Assembly (NCBI GenBank): GCA_029239235.1
Contig: JAQZBD010000001.1
Span: 1-64,000 of the forward strand
DNA from: Herbinix sp.
GTDB lineage: Bacteria; Bacillota; Clostridia; Lachnospirales; Lachnospiraceae
DNA: 64,000 bases
Direction: 5' to 3'
Under the pieces are notes generated by a model. The model saw only the letters and a list, made by a program, of their open reading frames with translations. It was not told the origin of the DNA and searched no databases. Made by a program: the position numbers and the translations under genes. Within the stretch, counting starts at the first letter, position 1. The number at the start of each line of letters is the position of its first letter. Positions 1 through 9,737 of this stretch are shown here, one piece after another.

Positions 1-650
1 TCAATATCCCATTGAATAGCATAATACCCGCATTCCTTTGCAGTATCCAGGACGACCTTATTGTAATCCCCATAGGGTGCGCGAAATAACGACATTTCAA
101 TACCGGTAAGCTCCATCACTTCATCATGCACTTTCATAATTTCTTGCGAGCCTTCCTCTTTGGTCAGTTCTGTCATATTTTTATGATTATCGCTGTGATT
201 TCCAATATCATGGCCAGCATCAACAATCTTTTTTACTGCTTTAGGATATTTTTTAACCCAATCACCGGTTACAAAAAAGGTTGCCTTAATTTGGTACTTA
301 TCCAGGATATCAAGAATTTTCTGTGTATCATCATTTTCATAGGCACAATCAAAGGTAAGTGCTACTTTTTTCTCGTCCGTTTTGACGCAATAGATTGGCA
401 TATCACTTTTTGCAATTGTTGTATTTGCTGTATTCGACACGGTTACTGCATTTGGCAGGACATTGACACCAAAGCCGATAATCGCGATTAGACTCAATAC
501 CATAATGCCTACCTTCATAAACAAAGCTGCAGTTGTAACCTGCTCTGTTCCAGGATTTTTATTTGCACTTAGCTCTCTTTTCATGTCAGGATCTAATTCT
601 TCAAGATTATAAAGATCATTTTTAGCATGCTTTTTTTCCTTGGATTCCAT
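1..650 (-). CDS. Polysaccharide deacetylase family protein (PdaB-like), C-terminus cut by window edge
   Basis: Read by hand on the minus strand from ATG at 650; N-terminal TM segment, then VALTFDCAYENDDTQKILDIL, ATFFVTG, GHDIGNHSDNHKNMTEL, FRAPYG motifs of the NodB domain. Absent from the ORF track because it runs off the edge. Confidence 0.85.
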   Translation of the reverse strand, partial: MESKEKKHAKNDLYNLEELDPDMKRELSANKNPGTEQVTTAALFMKVGIMVLSLIAIIGFGVNVLPNAVTVSNTANTTIAKSDMPIYCVKTDEKKVALTFDCAYENDDTQKILDILDKYQIKATFFVTGDWVKKYPKAVKKIVDAGHDIGNHSDNHKNMTELTKEEGSQEIMKVHDEVMELTGIEMSLFRAPYGDYNKVVLDTAKECGYYAIQWDI

Positions 651-733
651 AGCCTACCACCAATATGTTGTCTTACTATAATATATAAGCATGGCTAGGA
701 CTATATTCAAGTTTCTTGTATCTATTCTCGAAT

Positions 734-1894
734 TTACCTTAAGCTTTCCGCATATCGAATCAACCCCCGCTCCGAAAGAATCTCACTCGGATAAGGATAG
801 TTCTTTGATATTTTATCAAAATCAGACTTTATTTTATCAACTAAAGCATCATCTCTTTTTGAAAGCAGCGCATAAACATATTCTGTCCGAAGTACGGAAG
901 GGAATTTTTTCATCACCTTCATAAACTTTTTCTGCTCCTTGTCTAAGAAATGCTCCAGGATATCGCCCCTATTTTCTCCCACCAATTCACAATAGATTTG
1001 ATCTACTACTAGTAAATTACGATGCAAACCTACAATACCTGTATTCATATTAAGAAGCTCTTCTATCAAAGGTTCTGCTTCGCTAAACTTCATCTGATCC
1101 ATTAAGCGGCTGCAGGCCAGTACTCCTATGGAAGCCGTAATACTGTTTTCCATAGCTTCCTCCGACGGAACTACAAACCATTCGTCCGGCATATCCTTTA
1201 ATCGTATTCCGGAAGCTTGCTGCTCATTGACTTTCATTTGTATCCAAAAGGAACGCAAAGCCTCCCTGTTCTTTCCAAGAGCAAGTGTGTTGTAACCATC
1301 ATTATTCACCATTCCAAGCCGCATTGGAATACCATTCATAAGTCCAAATGCAACTCCTAACAATGCCAGCATCATTAATATTAAAGATAATAACCCGATA
1401 TTCTTAAAAATAAGTGCTGCCGCTCCAAATAAGAGTGTGGATATCAGATTGAGAATAGAGCCACCCAAATTGTAAAGAACATACCGGTAGTTTCCTTCCT
1501 TCATCTCCGGAGGAATAAGCAGACATTGACCACCTGTGCCCGCAAGAGATAATCTGCAAAATTTAATCCTATCATTCTCTTTTAACCACATGAAACTTCC
1601 AACTCGAAAGGAGGAAAATCGATAGCTCGTCATAAGTCCGAAAAGCAGATGTCCAGCTTCGTGGATGATAATCTGTAAAAAGATTGCCACATACATTCCA
1701 AGTAGAAGTAATGCGCCCTTTATCAATATGGTATTAATAGGTATCTCTTCTGACTCGGTATCGACATTTAAAATATACTTAGCTATAAGAACACCACACA
1801 CCGCTCCAATCAACATAAAAAATAGAATAGGAATAATTTGCTTACCCTTATTAGATTTCTTATTATTGGATTTCTTATTTTTAGAATCGCTCAT
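734..1894 (-). CDS. M50-family-like membrane zinc metalloprotease
   Basis: HEAGHLLFG motif, multiple TM segments. Confidence 0.7.
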   Translation of the reverse strand: MSDSKNKKSNNKKSNKGKQIIPILFFMLIGAVCGVLIAKYILNVDTESEEIPINTILIKGALLLLGMYVAIFLQIIIHEAGHLLFGLMTSYRFSSFRVGSFMWLKENDRIKFCRLSLAGTGGQCLLIPPEMKEGNYRYVLYNLGGSILNLISTLLFGAAALIFKNIGLLSLILMMLALLGVAFGLMNGIPMRLGMVNNDGYNTLALGKNREALRSFWIQMKVNEQQASGIRLKDMPDEWFVVPSEEAMENSITASIGVLACSRLMDQMKFSEAEPLIEELLNMNTGIVGLHRNLLVVDQIYCELVGENRGDILEHFLDKEQKKFMKVMKKFPSVLRTEYVYALLSKRDDALVDKIKSDFDKISKNYPYPSEILSERGLIRYAESLR

Positions 1895-2041
1895 GATGCT
1901 TGCCTTTCTGGTAAACGATTAGTAAACTTCCTCTAAGTATTTACACCTATTACTGCTTTTCGAAAATTGCAATTCGTCTGAGTACCTCAAATTAGTAGAC
2001 TTCCTGCAAGGTGGTACTAGCTTCTTTGTCTCACTTATGTG

Positions 2042-3193
2042 CTATTTCACCGTTATTTTATATGTAAATACTTTTTTTGTTCCATCCCCTAATTCTGCGG
2101 TTATAGAAATTTTAGTAGTTCCGTTCTTTTTCCCTGTTATTTTGCCTTTTGAATTTACAACAGCTATCTTTTTATTACTGGATGCATAGCTTATCTTAAC
2201 TTCATTATACATGCCGGTCACATTACTATTATATTCTTGAACTAATTTTAGAGAATCAGGCAGTGTGACCTTTATAGCTGCTGTCTTCCCCTTTTGAATC
2301 GTCTGTTTTGTTATTCCGGTTATAATGTCATTTAGATAATCCGAAGTTAAAACTCCACTAATCTCAAAGCTTTTAATTATAGTTCCGGTATATCCACCGA
2401 TACCAGTTATGATAACAGCGGCTGAACCCGGATTTCTGTTACCTATATATGAAACATTGTAGTCTACATTTTCCGACAAACCTAGCATTGCTACCGCCGG
2501 CTTTTTATCTGTTCCGTCGTAATAATAGCTTGTTTGAGATAAAGTAGCAGAATATGTATTGATATCTATTGAAGGATTGATACTTTCTTCTGGAGCAGAA
2601 GGCGATAACGCAGTCATTGACGGACTTGACACATAATAATAAAATTCCGCATCCTTAACCTGAACTAATCCGGAGGAAATAGGAATTCTGCCATAGGGAA
2701 CAGCATCCGATGGGTCGGCGCAGTAAAACATTTCACCGGTATAATCCGTAAGCAGAACCGCATGAGATCTCGGAGTGCGTATCTGATCATATAGAACGAT
2801 ACCCTCCGGATGCTGTTGTAATAGCATCAATGCTTCGTTTACCGGATCAGTTCCGAATGAAGCCTTATTTACGGTGATCCCTTCATAAGTGAATGTATAT
2901 TTCAACCCAACACCATTAACCCATGCCTGGCTCTTAACTTTATCTACCGTAATATCAGCCCATGCTGCATTACCCGATAGCATAGCTGCTCTTCTAACCA
3001 GCATTGTCGCTGCAACCAGCGTACATTGCAGGTCTCCATTTACTTGCTTGAGGAACAGATCCGGGTGATTGATTTCATCAAAGGTGACTGCACCTACTTC
3101 ATGTGTAACGTATTGATCCAGTACGGCTATATCTGGTACAGAAATAAATATGACTAAAATTAAAGCTATCATTTGTTTCTTTATTAACTTCAT
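2042..3193 (-). CDS. Secreted protein with peptidase C39-like domain and C-terminal Ig-like (BIG2) domain
   Basis: Signal-like N-terminus; DLQCTLVAATMLVRRAA with later SHAVLLTDYTGEMFYCADPSD (Cys/His arrangement); C-term VNSKGKITGKKNGTTKISITA is BIG2-like. Confidence 0.6.
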   Translation of the reverse strand: MKLIKKQMIALILVIFISVPDIAVLDQYVTHEVGAVTFDEINHPDLFLKQVNGDLQCTLVAATMLVRRAAMLSGNAAWADITVDKVKSQAWVNGVGLKYTFTYEGITVNKASFGTDPVNEALMLLQQHPEGIVLYDQIRTPRSHAVLLTDYTGEMFYCADPSDAVPYGRIPISSGLVQVKDAEFYYYVSSPSMTALSPSAPEESINPSIDINTYSATLSQTSYYYDGTDKKPAVAMLGLSENVDYNVSYIGNRNPGSAAVIITGIGGYTGTIIKSFEISGVLTSDYLNDIITGITKQTIQKGKTAAIKVTLPDSLKLVQEYNSNVTGMYNEVKISYASSNKKIAVVNSKGKITGKKNGTTKISITAELGDGTKKVFTYKITVK

Positions 3194-3354
3194 CCATTGT
3201 CCCCCTTGATCATTAGTAATCTAAAATCTTAGTAAATCATTTGTCTTTGAATTAGTTTAAATAATAGTTATTATTAATACAATAAGCCATATGTAAGCTC
3301 CCGTCAATACCATCCTATACTATAAGGTCTTATTCTTCAAAGTCAAAGGACTAT

Positions 3355-4062
3355 CTATATACTGCAATTCATCCAGGCTTCAACAATTGTTTTGTCGCAT
3401 TCTTCCATAAATGGATGCTCACTGTTCTCAGAAACAGTAAGCTGACAGTTGAATTTATCGCAAAAATCATCTATTATTTTACGACTCTGAAGATTATCCA
3501 TTGCCCCATATAAAATATGTGTTGGGGAAGTCCACTTGACTATAGGATGTTCTTTTACATAGGTATAATACAACCAAGACATTGTATCAATTGGTGTAGG
3601 GATTTTTCCTTGTGCTCTAAGATCTTCCTCGGATATGTGAAACCACAGAAACATCTGTTGAATAAGGTATTCCATATTTACAATGGGTGAATGAAACAGG
3701 CAATTTTCAAAATGCTTTTCGCGATATGCATGAAGACTAAAGAAGGCACCTAAACTGCACCCGAACAGTGATACTGTGTCCCAGTTTCTAAAGACATAAT
3801 CGCCAATATGTGTTAGGTCTGTGATTCCATTTATAATGTCGCATGAATCATCTTGATCAGCTCTCTCTCCATGTTCAGGAAGATCAAAACTTATGGTTTG
3901 ATAACCTTTACTTGCCGCAATTGCAGCAAAAGCTTCTGCACTTTCTTTATTTGACATCTTACCATGGACAAAGATGTACGCTTTGTTTGATTTTTCTCCC
4001 CATATAATCGTAGGGATGTATTCAATATATATTTTCTCTTTAATCATTTTCTCTTTAATCAT
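3355..4062 (-). CDS. Alpha/beta hydrolase
   Basis: IFVHGKMSNKESAEAFA, FGCSLGAFFSL nucleophile elbow, HILYGAMDN, SEHPFMEE. Confidence 0.65.
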   Translation of the reverse strand: MIKEKMIKEKIYIEYIPTIIWGEKSNKAYIFVHGKMSNKESAEAFAAIAASKGYQTISFDLPEHGERADQDDSCDIINGITDLTHIGDYVFRNWDTVSLFGCSLGAFFSLHAYREKHFENCLFHSPIVNMEYLIQQMFLWFHISEEDLRAQGKIPTPIDTMSWLYYTYVKEHPIVKWTSPTHILYGAMDNLQSRKIIDDFCDKFNCQLTVSENSEHPFMEECDKTIVEAWMNCSI

Positions 4063-4194
4063 TTTTCTTTAATCACTTTCTCTCCAACTCTGGTCTTTAA
4101 GGTTAAGTCTGGTAAATATATAGTTAGGCACCAAAATCTCATAGCACTCGTCAAATTGGACTTTGTCACTTTCTATTATGCTTAATTCTTGTAT

Positions 4195-5022
4195 TTAGCC
4201 AATATTAGCAAGAATTTCATGATAGCGCTTCGTTGCCAATTCACTTGGTTTATTTTTTTCACAGAAAGAGAGCTTTGCCAATTTAGGGACAACGCGCTCT
4301 ACAACAATCTTTTCGTCATTGAGTTTAGAATGCAATGCTTTAAAGGCTTCTAGGAAACGCTTATCTTCTTTCGCACGATTATAAAACGATAAAACATAAA
4401 CATACATAAAAAGGTTGTAATTGTTAAAGGGATATTCTACTTGCATAAACAATGTACCCATTCCGTAGTGACAAGGACCAATCGGCTTTCTGATTGTCCA
4501 ATGTTCCAATAAAAAATCTACCGCTTTATCAAGTTTCGGTTCTTTGTTGAGATAATCGCTGAAATGAAACGCGTTCAGTGCGGTAAGTGTAGGCATTGGG
4601 TTTGAATATTCTGTTTCAGAACCGCGCCCGAAAGAGAATTTATTGCAACGCCAACCGCCATCAGCATACTGCGTTTCAAGAAGATGCCAGAACGTTTTTT
4701 TAATTCTGTCATCTGAAACATAGCCCATATTGCAAAGCAAATAAGCAGCATTGGTAACATGGCAGGGAAGAATACCGCCGGTTGGATATAACTTAAAACG
4801 ACCGTCCTCTTCCCAAGTACTAAAAAATAATTCAGATACTTCTTTCAATACTGAATCTGACGGCTCTACACCTAATTCCAATAGCATTAGCGCACTGTTA
4901 TATGCCGAGAACGGAGAACCTTTTAACAAACGTTTGTCATGCGTTGTCCAATAATCATACCCATTATCATATCTGTGTGATAGTATCGCCTCAACATCTG
5001 ATAAATATTGTTTTTTAACCAT
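4195..5022 (-). CDS. Prenyltransferase/squalene-cyclase-repeat-like protein
   Basis: QYADGGWRCNKFSFG and repeated helical hairpins reminiscent of the prenyltransferase alpha-alpha barrel. Confidence 0.5.
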   Translation of the reverse strand: MVKKQYLSDVEAILSHRYDNGYDYWTTHDKRLLKGSPFSAYNSALMLLELGVEPSDSVLKEVSELFFSTWEEDGRFKLYPTGGILPCHVTNAAYLLCNMGYVSDDRIKKTFWHLLETQYADGGWRCNKFSFGRGSETEYSNPMPTLTALNAFHFSDYLNKEPKLDKAVDFLLEHWTIRKPIGPCHYGMGTLFMQVEYPFNNYNLFMYVYVLSFYNRAKEDKRFLEAFKALHSKLNDEKIVVERVVPKLAKLSFCEKNKPSELATKRYHEILANIG

Positions 5023-5092
5023 CATTTAGCCACCATCCGTTATAGATATCTCTTTATTCAAAACTAATTGAAAATTCATATTTGCCTATGTG

Positions 5093-5335
5093 CTAGGCTA
5101 TTGCAAATCCAAGAAAAACGAACGAGTGATATTCAGACCACTCTACATATCCTCTTACAGTAAAAGCAAGCGCTAAGATACCAAATATAAATAGAATCGT
5201 ACAAGGGATAGCAACAGCAACAAGTTTTCTTTTGACTGAATGATATTCGTTTGATAATTCTTGCAAATATCCATAATCAAATAACAATGGTTCTTGTTTT
5301 AAAACTTTATATTTATCCTGTGCTATAAACGATGG
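5093..5335 (-). pseudogene. Remnant of a membrane-anchored protein (possibly C-terminal part of an XRE-type regulator)
   Basis: Open frame extends upstream of the listed TTG start without ATG/SD to a stop; 2-TM-like C-terminal segment, apparently truncated at the C-terminus. Confidence 0.4.
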
Positions 5336-5418
5336 CTAATTTAATCATCTCCGTAAATTCAAATATCCGGGAAGGTTGACCATTGGGTATATCGCGTCAA
5401 TATGCTTCTTTACTAATA

Positions 5419-5886
5419 CTATTTCGATTTATTTGCTTCATAAATACTCACATAAACATCAACAGACATTTTGGAACATAACTCACCGATTAGTTCTAAT
5501 GGAATTTTGTCTATCCGTTTAAATCTGATACAACTTTTTCCCATATCAAGCTTACCTATATTCAACTCCTCATAAGATTTCTTAAACCAATCTAAAAGCG
5601 AACTGTCTGCATAAATACCCATATGATATAATGCAATATATCCTTTCTGATTTGCAAGTCCCATAAAGGGAAGTGGTTCCTTAGCATTAACATGGTAACC
5701 CAATGGATAGATTTCATGTGGCACTACATATCCAATCATGCCATATTGAATTATTTCTTTAAATCCCTGCGGCAGATTATTTAAAATAGTCGTTCTCAAG
5801 GATATTAAAGCAGTCTGACGCTCAATTGGCTGATATTTGATATAGTCTTCTGGTGTAATAATTGAATACTCCTTTTTATTTTGCAT
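5419..5886 (-). CDS. DUF1801-like protein
   Basis: ISLRTTILNNLPQGFKEIIQYGMIGYVVP... MGLANQKGYIALYHMG pattern. Confidence 0.6.
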   Translation of the reverse strand: MQNKKEYSIITPEDYIKYQPIERQTALISLRTTILNNLPQGFKEIIQYGMIGYVVPHEIYPLGYHVNAKEPLPFMGLANQKGYIALYHMGIYADSSLLDWFKKSYEELNIGKLDMGKSCIRFKRIDKIPLELIGELCSKMSVDVYVSIYEANKSK

Positions 5887-5939
5887 ACTCGCTCCTTAAC
5901 AGTCTTAATCAAAACTTCGAATATTTTAAACTGTGTTTA

Positions 5940-7814
5940 TCACTCATTCATTTTCCATATACTTGCCTCATAAGGCCGTAAAAATGCCGGCGAAACCTCT
6001 GCGTAATTCGATAATAATTGAATCCCCTCAGGATACTTTGTCCGTTTCTTGTTCTTGGATCCCAAATTTATTTCAATATATAGAGTTTCTGTTTCATCCT
6101 TACGATAATAGCTGAATAAATCTTTTTCTTTTTGATTGATAAATAACACATCTCCATAATAGATGACTCCATGCTCCTTCCGGAATGCTAACAATCTCTG
6201 ATAGAAACGAAGGATGGAATTCTCATCTTTAAGCTGGGTCTCTACATTGCAGTTCTTATAATCATCATCCATCCTAATCCATGGCTCCCCGGTGGAAAAA
6301 CCTGCATATTGTTGATTGGCCCATTGCATCGGTGTTCTGGCATGGTCTCTGGAACCGGCTAATATCTTAACAAATGCCTCTTCCTCTCCCATGGTCTTAC
6401 ATAACTCATCATAAAGATTCAAGGACTCCACATCACGAAGCTCCTCAATTGTACGAAAGTTTTGATTGATCATTCCAAGCTCTTGTCCCTGATAGATAAA
6501 TGGCGTGCCTCGCAAGGTAAGCTGAATTACCGCCAAAAGCTTACCCAGGACATTCCGATACTGTGGGTCTGAATTTATCTTAGATATCATTCGTGGATTA
6601 TCATGGTTCTCATAAAACAAAGAAGGCTGACAATGATTCCCGTAATTCTCCATCCAATGAATCATATAACTTTTTAAATAATTAAGGTCATATTGATAAT
6701 CATCAAAACGGGTATGCCCCGGTGTTTCCAGATGGTCAAAGGAGAACACCATGTCCAGCTCATTTCGATAATCCGCTGTCAATAGCTTACTCATTTCCAT
6801 TCCTGTTCCAGGCGTTTCACCAACCGAAAAAGCATTGTATGGAATAAACACTTTTTCTTTCATTTCCTGCAGATACTCATGGAGGCGAGGCCCGTAGAAG
6901 TAGTGTTCCACCCCATAATACCCCATAAGCTTACCAATACCTTCGTTTCCATCAGGCAAACCGCTGCGCTTAGAAATGTAATTAATGACATCCAGGCGGA
7001 ATCCATCTACACCTTTTTCCAGCCACCTTTTTACCATATCATGAATCTCATGCCGTAGGGTTTCATTTTCCCAGTTTAAATCCATTTGTTTCTTTGAAAA
7101 TAAATGAAGCGCATACTGCTGCCGTTCTTCTACATAATTCCAGGCACTACCGCTAAAAAATGATGTCCAGTTGTTTGGCTGATCCTTAAAAATATAATAA
7201 TCTCCGTACTTGGAATCCTGTTCATGTACCGCCTTCTGATACCATTCATGTTCATCCGAGGTATGATTAACGACCAGATCCATAATAAGCCTCATATTAC
7301 GGTTATGAACCTCTATTAATAATCGCTCGAAGTCCTCCATTGTCCCAAACTCAGCCATAATTTTATGATAATCTCTGATGTCGTATCCGTTATCATCATT
7401 GGGAGAATCATAAATTGGTGAGAGCCAGATCGCATCAATGCCCAGCTCTTTGATATAATCTAATTTACTTATGATGCCCTGCAGATCTCCAATGCCATCT
7501 CTATTGCTATCTTTAAAGCTTCTAGGGTAAATCTGATAAAATACTGCCTCCTTCCACCAAGCTTTTTGAATTTGTCCATCATCCAGCTTTACTGCTTCCT
7601 GTTCGGTGTTTAAAAGGGTAAGCAAAGTATCTACAAAACCTTCATCCATTTGTCTTTTTAAGAGCTTTGGTAACGTCTTAAGCCTCAGATTTCCTATGAT
7701 CAGATTAGTTACCACCTTTTTGCTGATATTCATTTGTAAGAGCACTCTATCAATAATGTCACGACCAATAGGATTTACATAAATATCTTTTATTCGATTT
7801 TCTTTTGTCAGCAT
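5940..7814 (-). CDS. GH13 alpha-glucosidase / oligo-1,6-glucosidase with ~85-aa N-terminal extension
   Basis: AVFYQIYPRSFKDSNRDGIGDLQGI, DLVVNHTSDEHEWY, GFRLDVINYISK, GETPG, ENHDNPR. Confidence 0.9.
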   Translation of the reverse strand: MLTKENRIKDIYVNPIGRDIIDRVLLQMNISKKVVTNLIIGNLRLKTLPKLLKRQMDEGFVDTLLTLLNTEQEAVKLDDGQIQKAWWKEAVFYQIYPRSFKDSNRDGIGDLQGIISKLDYIKELGIDAIWLSPIYDSPNDDNGYDIRDYHKIMAEFGTMEDFERLLIEVHNRNMRLIMDLVVNHTSDEHEWYQKAVHEQDSKYGDYYIFKDQPNNWTSFFSGSAWNYVEERQQYALHLFSKKQMDLNWENETLRHEIHDMVKRWLEKGVDGFRLDVINYISKRSGLPDGNEGIGKLMGYYGVEHYFYGPRLHEYLQEMKEKVFIPYNAFSVGETPGTGMEMSKLLTADYRNELDMVFSFDHLETPGHTRFDDYQYDLNYLKSYMIHWMENYGNHCQPSLFYENHDNPRMISKINSDPQYRNVLGKLLAVIQLTLRGTPFIYQGQELGMINQNFRTIEELRDVESLNLYDELCKTMGEEEAFVKILAGSRDHARTPMQWANQQYAGFSTGEPWIRMDDDYKNCNVETQLKDENSILRFYQRLLAFRKEHGVIYYGDVLFINQKEKDLFSYYRKDETETLYIEINLGSKNKKRTKYPEGIQLLSNYAEVSPAFLRPYEASIWKMNE

Positions 7815-7823
7815 AGAAGCATC

Positions 7824-9197
7824 TCACTCCTGTTCTTTATTAATTTCACCACGGGCTGCTAATTCTGAAATTATGCTATCATACATCTGCTGATCAATTT
7901 TGAACTTCTTAGCATATATCATATAACCGGAAACAATAAAAATGAGGGGTAAAATCAACATTGCCAGTTTCATAATAAGCAGCCCGGAATCGGTAACCTC
8001 CTCCGGTGTTGACGCAGCATTAATGCCAGAAACGATCAAGGTCACACCAACAATCCCATTCGCTATTGCTCCGCCAATCTTATTAATAAATGGTTGCACA
8101 GAGAAAGTGATACTTTCGTTACGCCGGCCAAGCTTCCACTGTCCATACTCAACCGTATCGGTCAGAAACATCAACATCAGAAGTTGAATGAAAGCTTCTC
8201 CTGCAAAAATAAGAATACCGGATAAACCAATTACTAGCATATTCATTGGTGAAAGGAAGAATACCAGATACCCTGCTACCACCAAAATAGTTGAAAAGGT
8301 ATATAACGTTTTCCTATCGTATTTCTTTGAGAATAGGGGAAATACCGATAAGGCTGCCAGCTGTGACACACCAAGAATTGCAGCAAATACAGAGTACATT
8401 CCCTCATTTCTAAAAGCATATTTAAAGAAATAGACCCCAAAAGCGGTGGTTGTACAATAACCTATCATAAATAATGCCATTGATATAGCCGTGAACAACA
8501 GCTGATCATTCTGGAACAATATACGGAACATTTCCTTTAATGAAGTGGACTCCTGTTTCACATTTATATTTTTATCCTCTTTCACACCAAATACCGTAAA
8601 CATAAGAAATGCCCAGGTAATCAATACAATTGCGATTCCTGTCATCTGCCAAGCCCTTTTATCTCCACCCAGAGCATTCGTAACAGGCAAGATAGCCACT
8701 ACAGTTGTAAATAATCCGATATTTGCACAAATTCTAGCGAAGGAACCGGTCTTCTCACGCTCCTTTTGATCAAGTGTCAAGGACGGAAGCATTGACCAAT
8801 AAGCGATATCATTGGCTCCATAGGTTAAATCCCAGAGAAGATAGATAACAACAAACATTGTTACATATCCTGCTCCCTTCAAACCAAAGTCAAAGAATAA
8901 TAACACCGTAAGAATACCCCCGACAATACCTCCTAATACAATCCACGGCTTAAACTTACCGAATCGTGAGCGGGTATTATCTACTAAAAAACCCATGATA
9001 GGATCATTTACTGCATCAAAAATACGAAGCATCGTCATTGCACCCGTCATCCACCACATAGTCGAATCCGGCAGATCCAGGATATCAGTCAAGAAAAACA
9101 GTAGATACATACTTACAATTGCATAGAGCATATCTCTGCCAATCGTACCAAGACCAAACATATAACGATTGTAATTTCTTTTTGTTTTTGTCATCAT
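7824..9197 (-). CDS. GPH/MFS-family sugar (glycoside) transporter
   Basis: 12-TM-like; NDPIMGFLVDNTRSRFGKFKPWI motif typical of glycoside-pentoside-hexuronide transporters. Confidence 0.85.
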   Translation of the reverse strand: MMTKTKRNYNRYMFGLGTIGRDMLYAIVSMYLLFFLTDILDLPDSTMWWMTGAMTMLRIFDAVNDPIMGFLVDNTRSRFGKFKPWIVLGGIVGGILTVLLFFDFGLKGAGYVTMFVVIYLLWDLTYGANDIAYWSMLPSLTLDQKEREKTGSFARICANIGLFTTVVAILPVTNALGGDKRAWQMTGIAIVLITWAFLMFTVFGVKEDKNINVKQESTSLKEMFRILFQNDQLLFTAISMALFMIGYCTTTAFGVYFFKYAFRNEGMYSVFAAILGVSQLAALSVFPLFSKKYDRKTLYTFSTILVVAGYLVFFLSPMNMLVIGLSGILIFAGEAFIQLLMLMFLTDTVEYGQWKLGRRNESITFSVQPFINKIGGAIANGIVGVTLIVSGINAASTPEEVTDSGLLIMKLAMLILPLIFIVSGYMIYAKKFKIDQQMYDSIISELAARGEINKEQE

Positions 9198-9640
9198 ACT
9201 TATCCCCCTATTTTACTGAAAGACCAACTCAATCAATTTATAAGAAGCAGGCCCTTCCCTAACAAATAAACAAATGATTTCCTTTATTCTCCTTCAAATC
9301 TTCTTTCGTATCAATTCATAATCTTTATTCTGTTTCATTATGATCTTTATTTATAGATACTCACTTCCTCTTATTTCTTAAAGCAATTTATATATATTAT
9401 ACTACCATATTTAACCATTACTCTCAAGGTTTTTACAATACGTTTCCTTTCTGTATTACCTACTTATTGATTTTAAATACGTGATTTTTTACTCGTGATA
9501 TTATACTCGTAAATTTATATACATTAATCCTTTCGATGGTTGAAAAACTATAGTTTTCTATCTATTTCTATTCCAGTATAAAAATAAAGCTTCCTGGCTT
9601 ATTAAATATTTCTATTTCTAACACCCCTAATTTTTTCATA

Positions 9641-9690
9641 AAAGAAAGCGAGACAAATGCTTAACATCAGCATCTATCCCGCTTTCTTTT
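9641..9690 (-). terminator. Intrinsic terminator downstream of GH78 gene
   Basis: Minus strand AAAGAAAGCGGGA ... TCTCGCTTTCTTTT stem with T tract. Confidence 0.7.
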
Positions 9691-9737
9691 TCTATTTTAC
9701 TATTTAACTTAATCGTTATCGGTACTCATAGTCCATC

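Noticed and set aside
126-491. 121-aa plus-strand ORF at window start
   Set aside because: Antisense to the polysaccharide deacetylase reading frame, which has clear NodB motifs.
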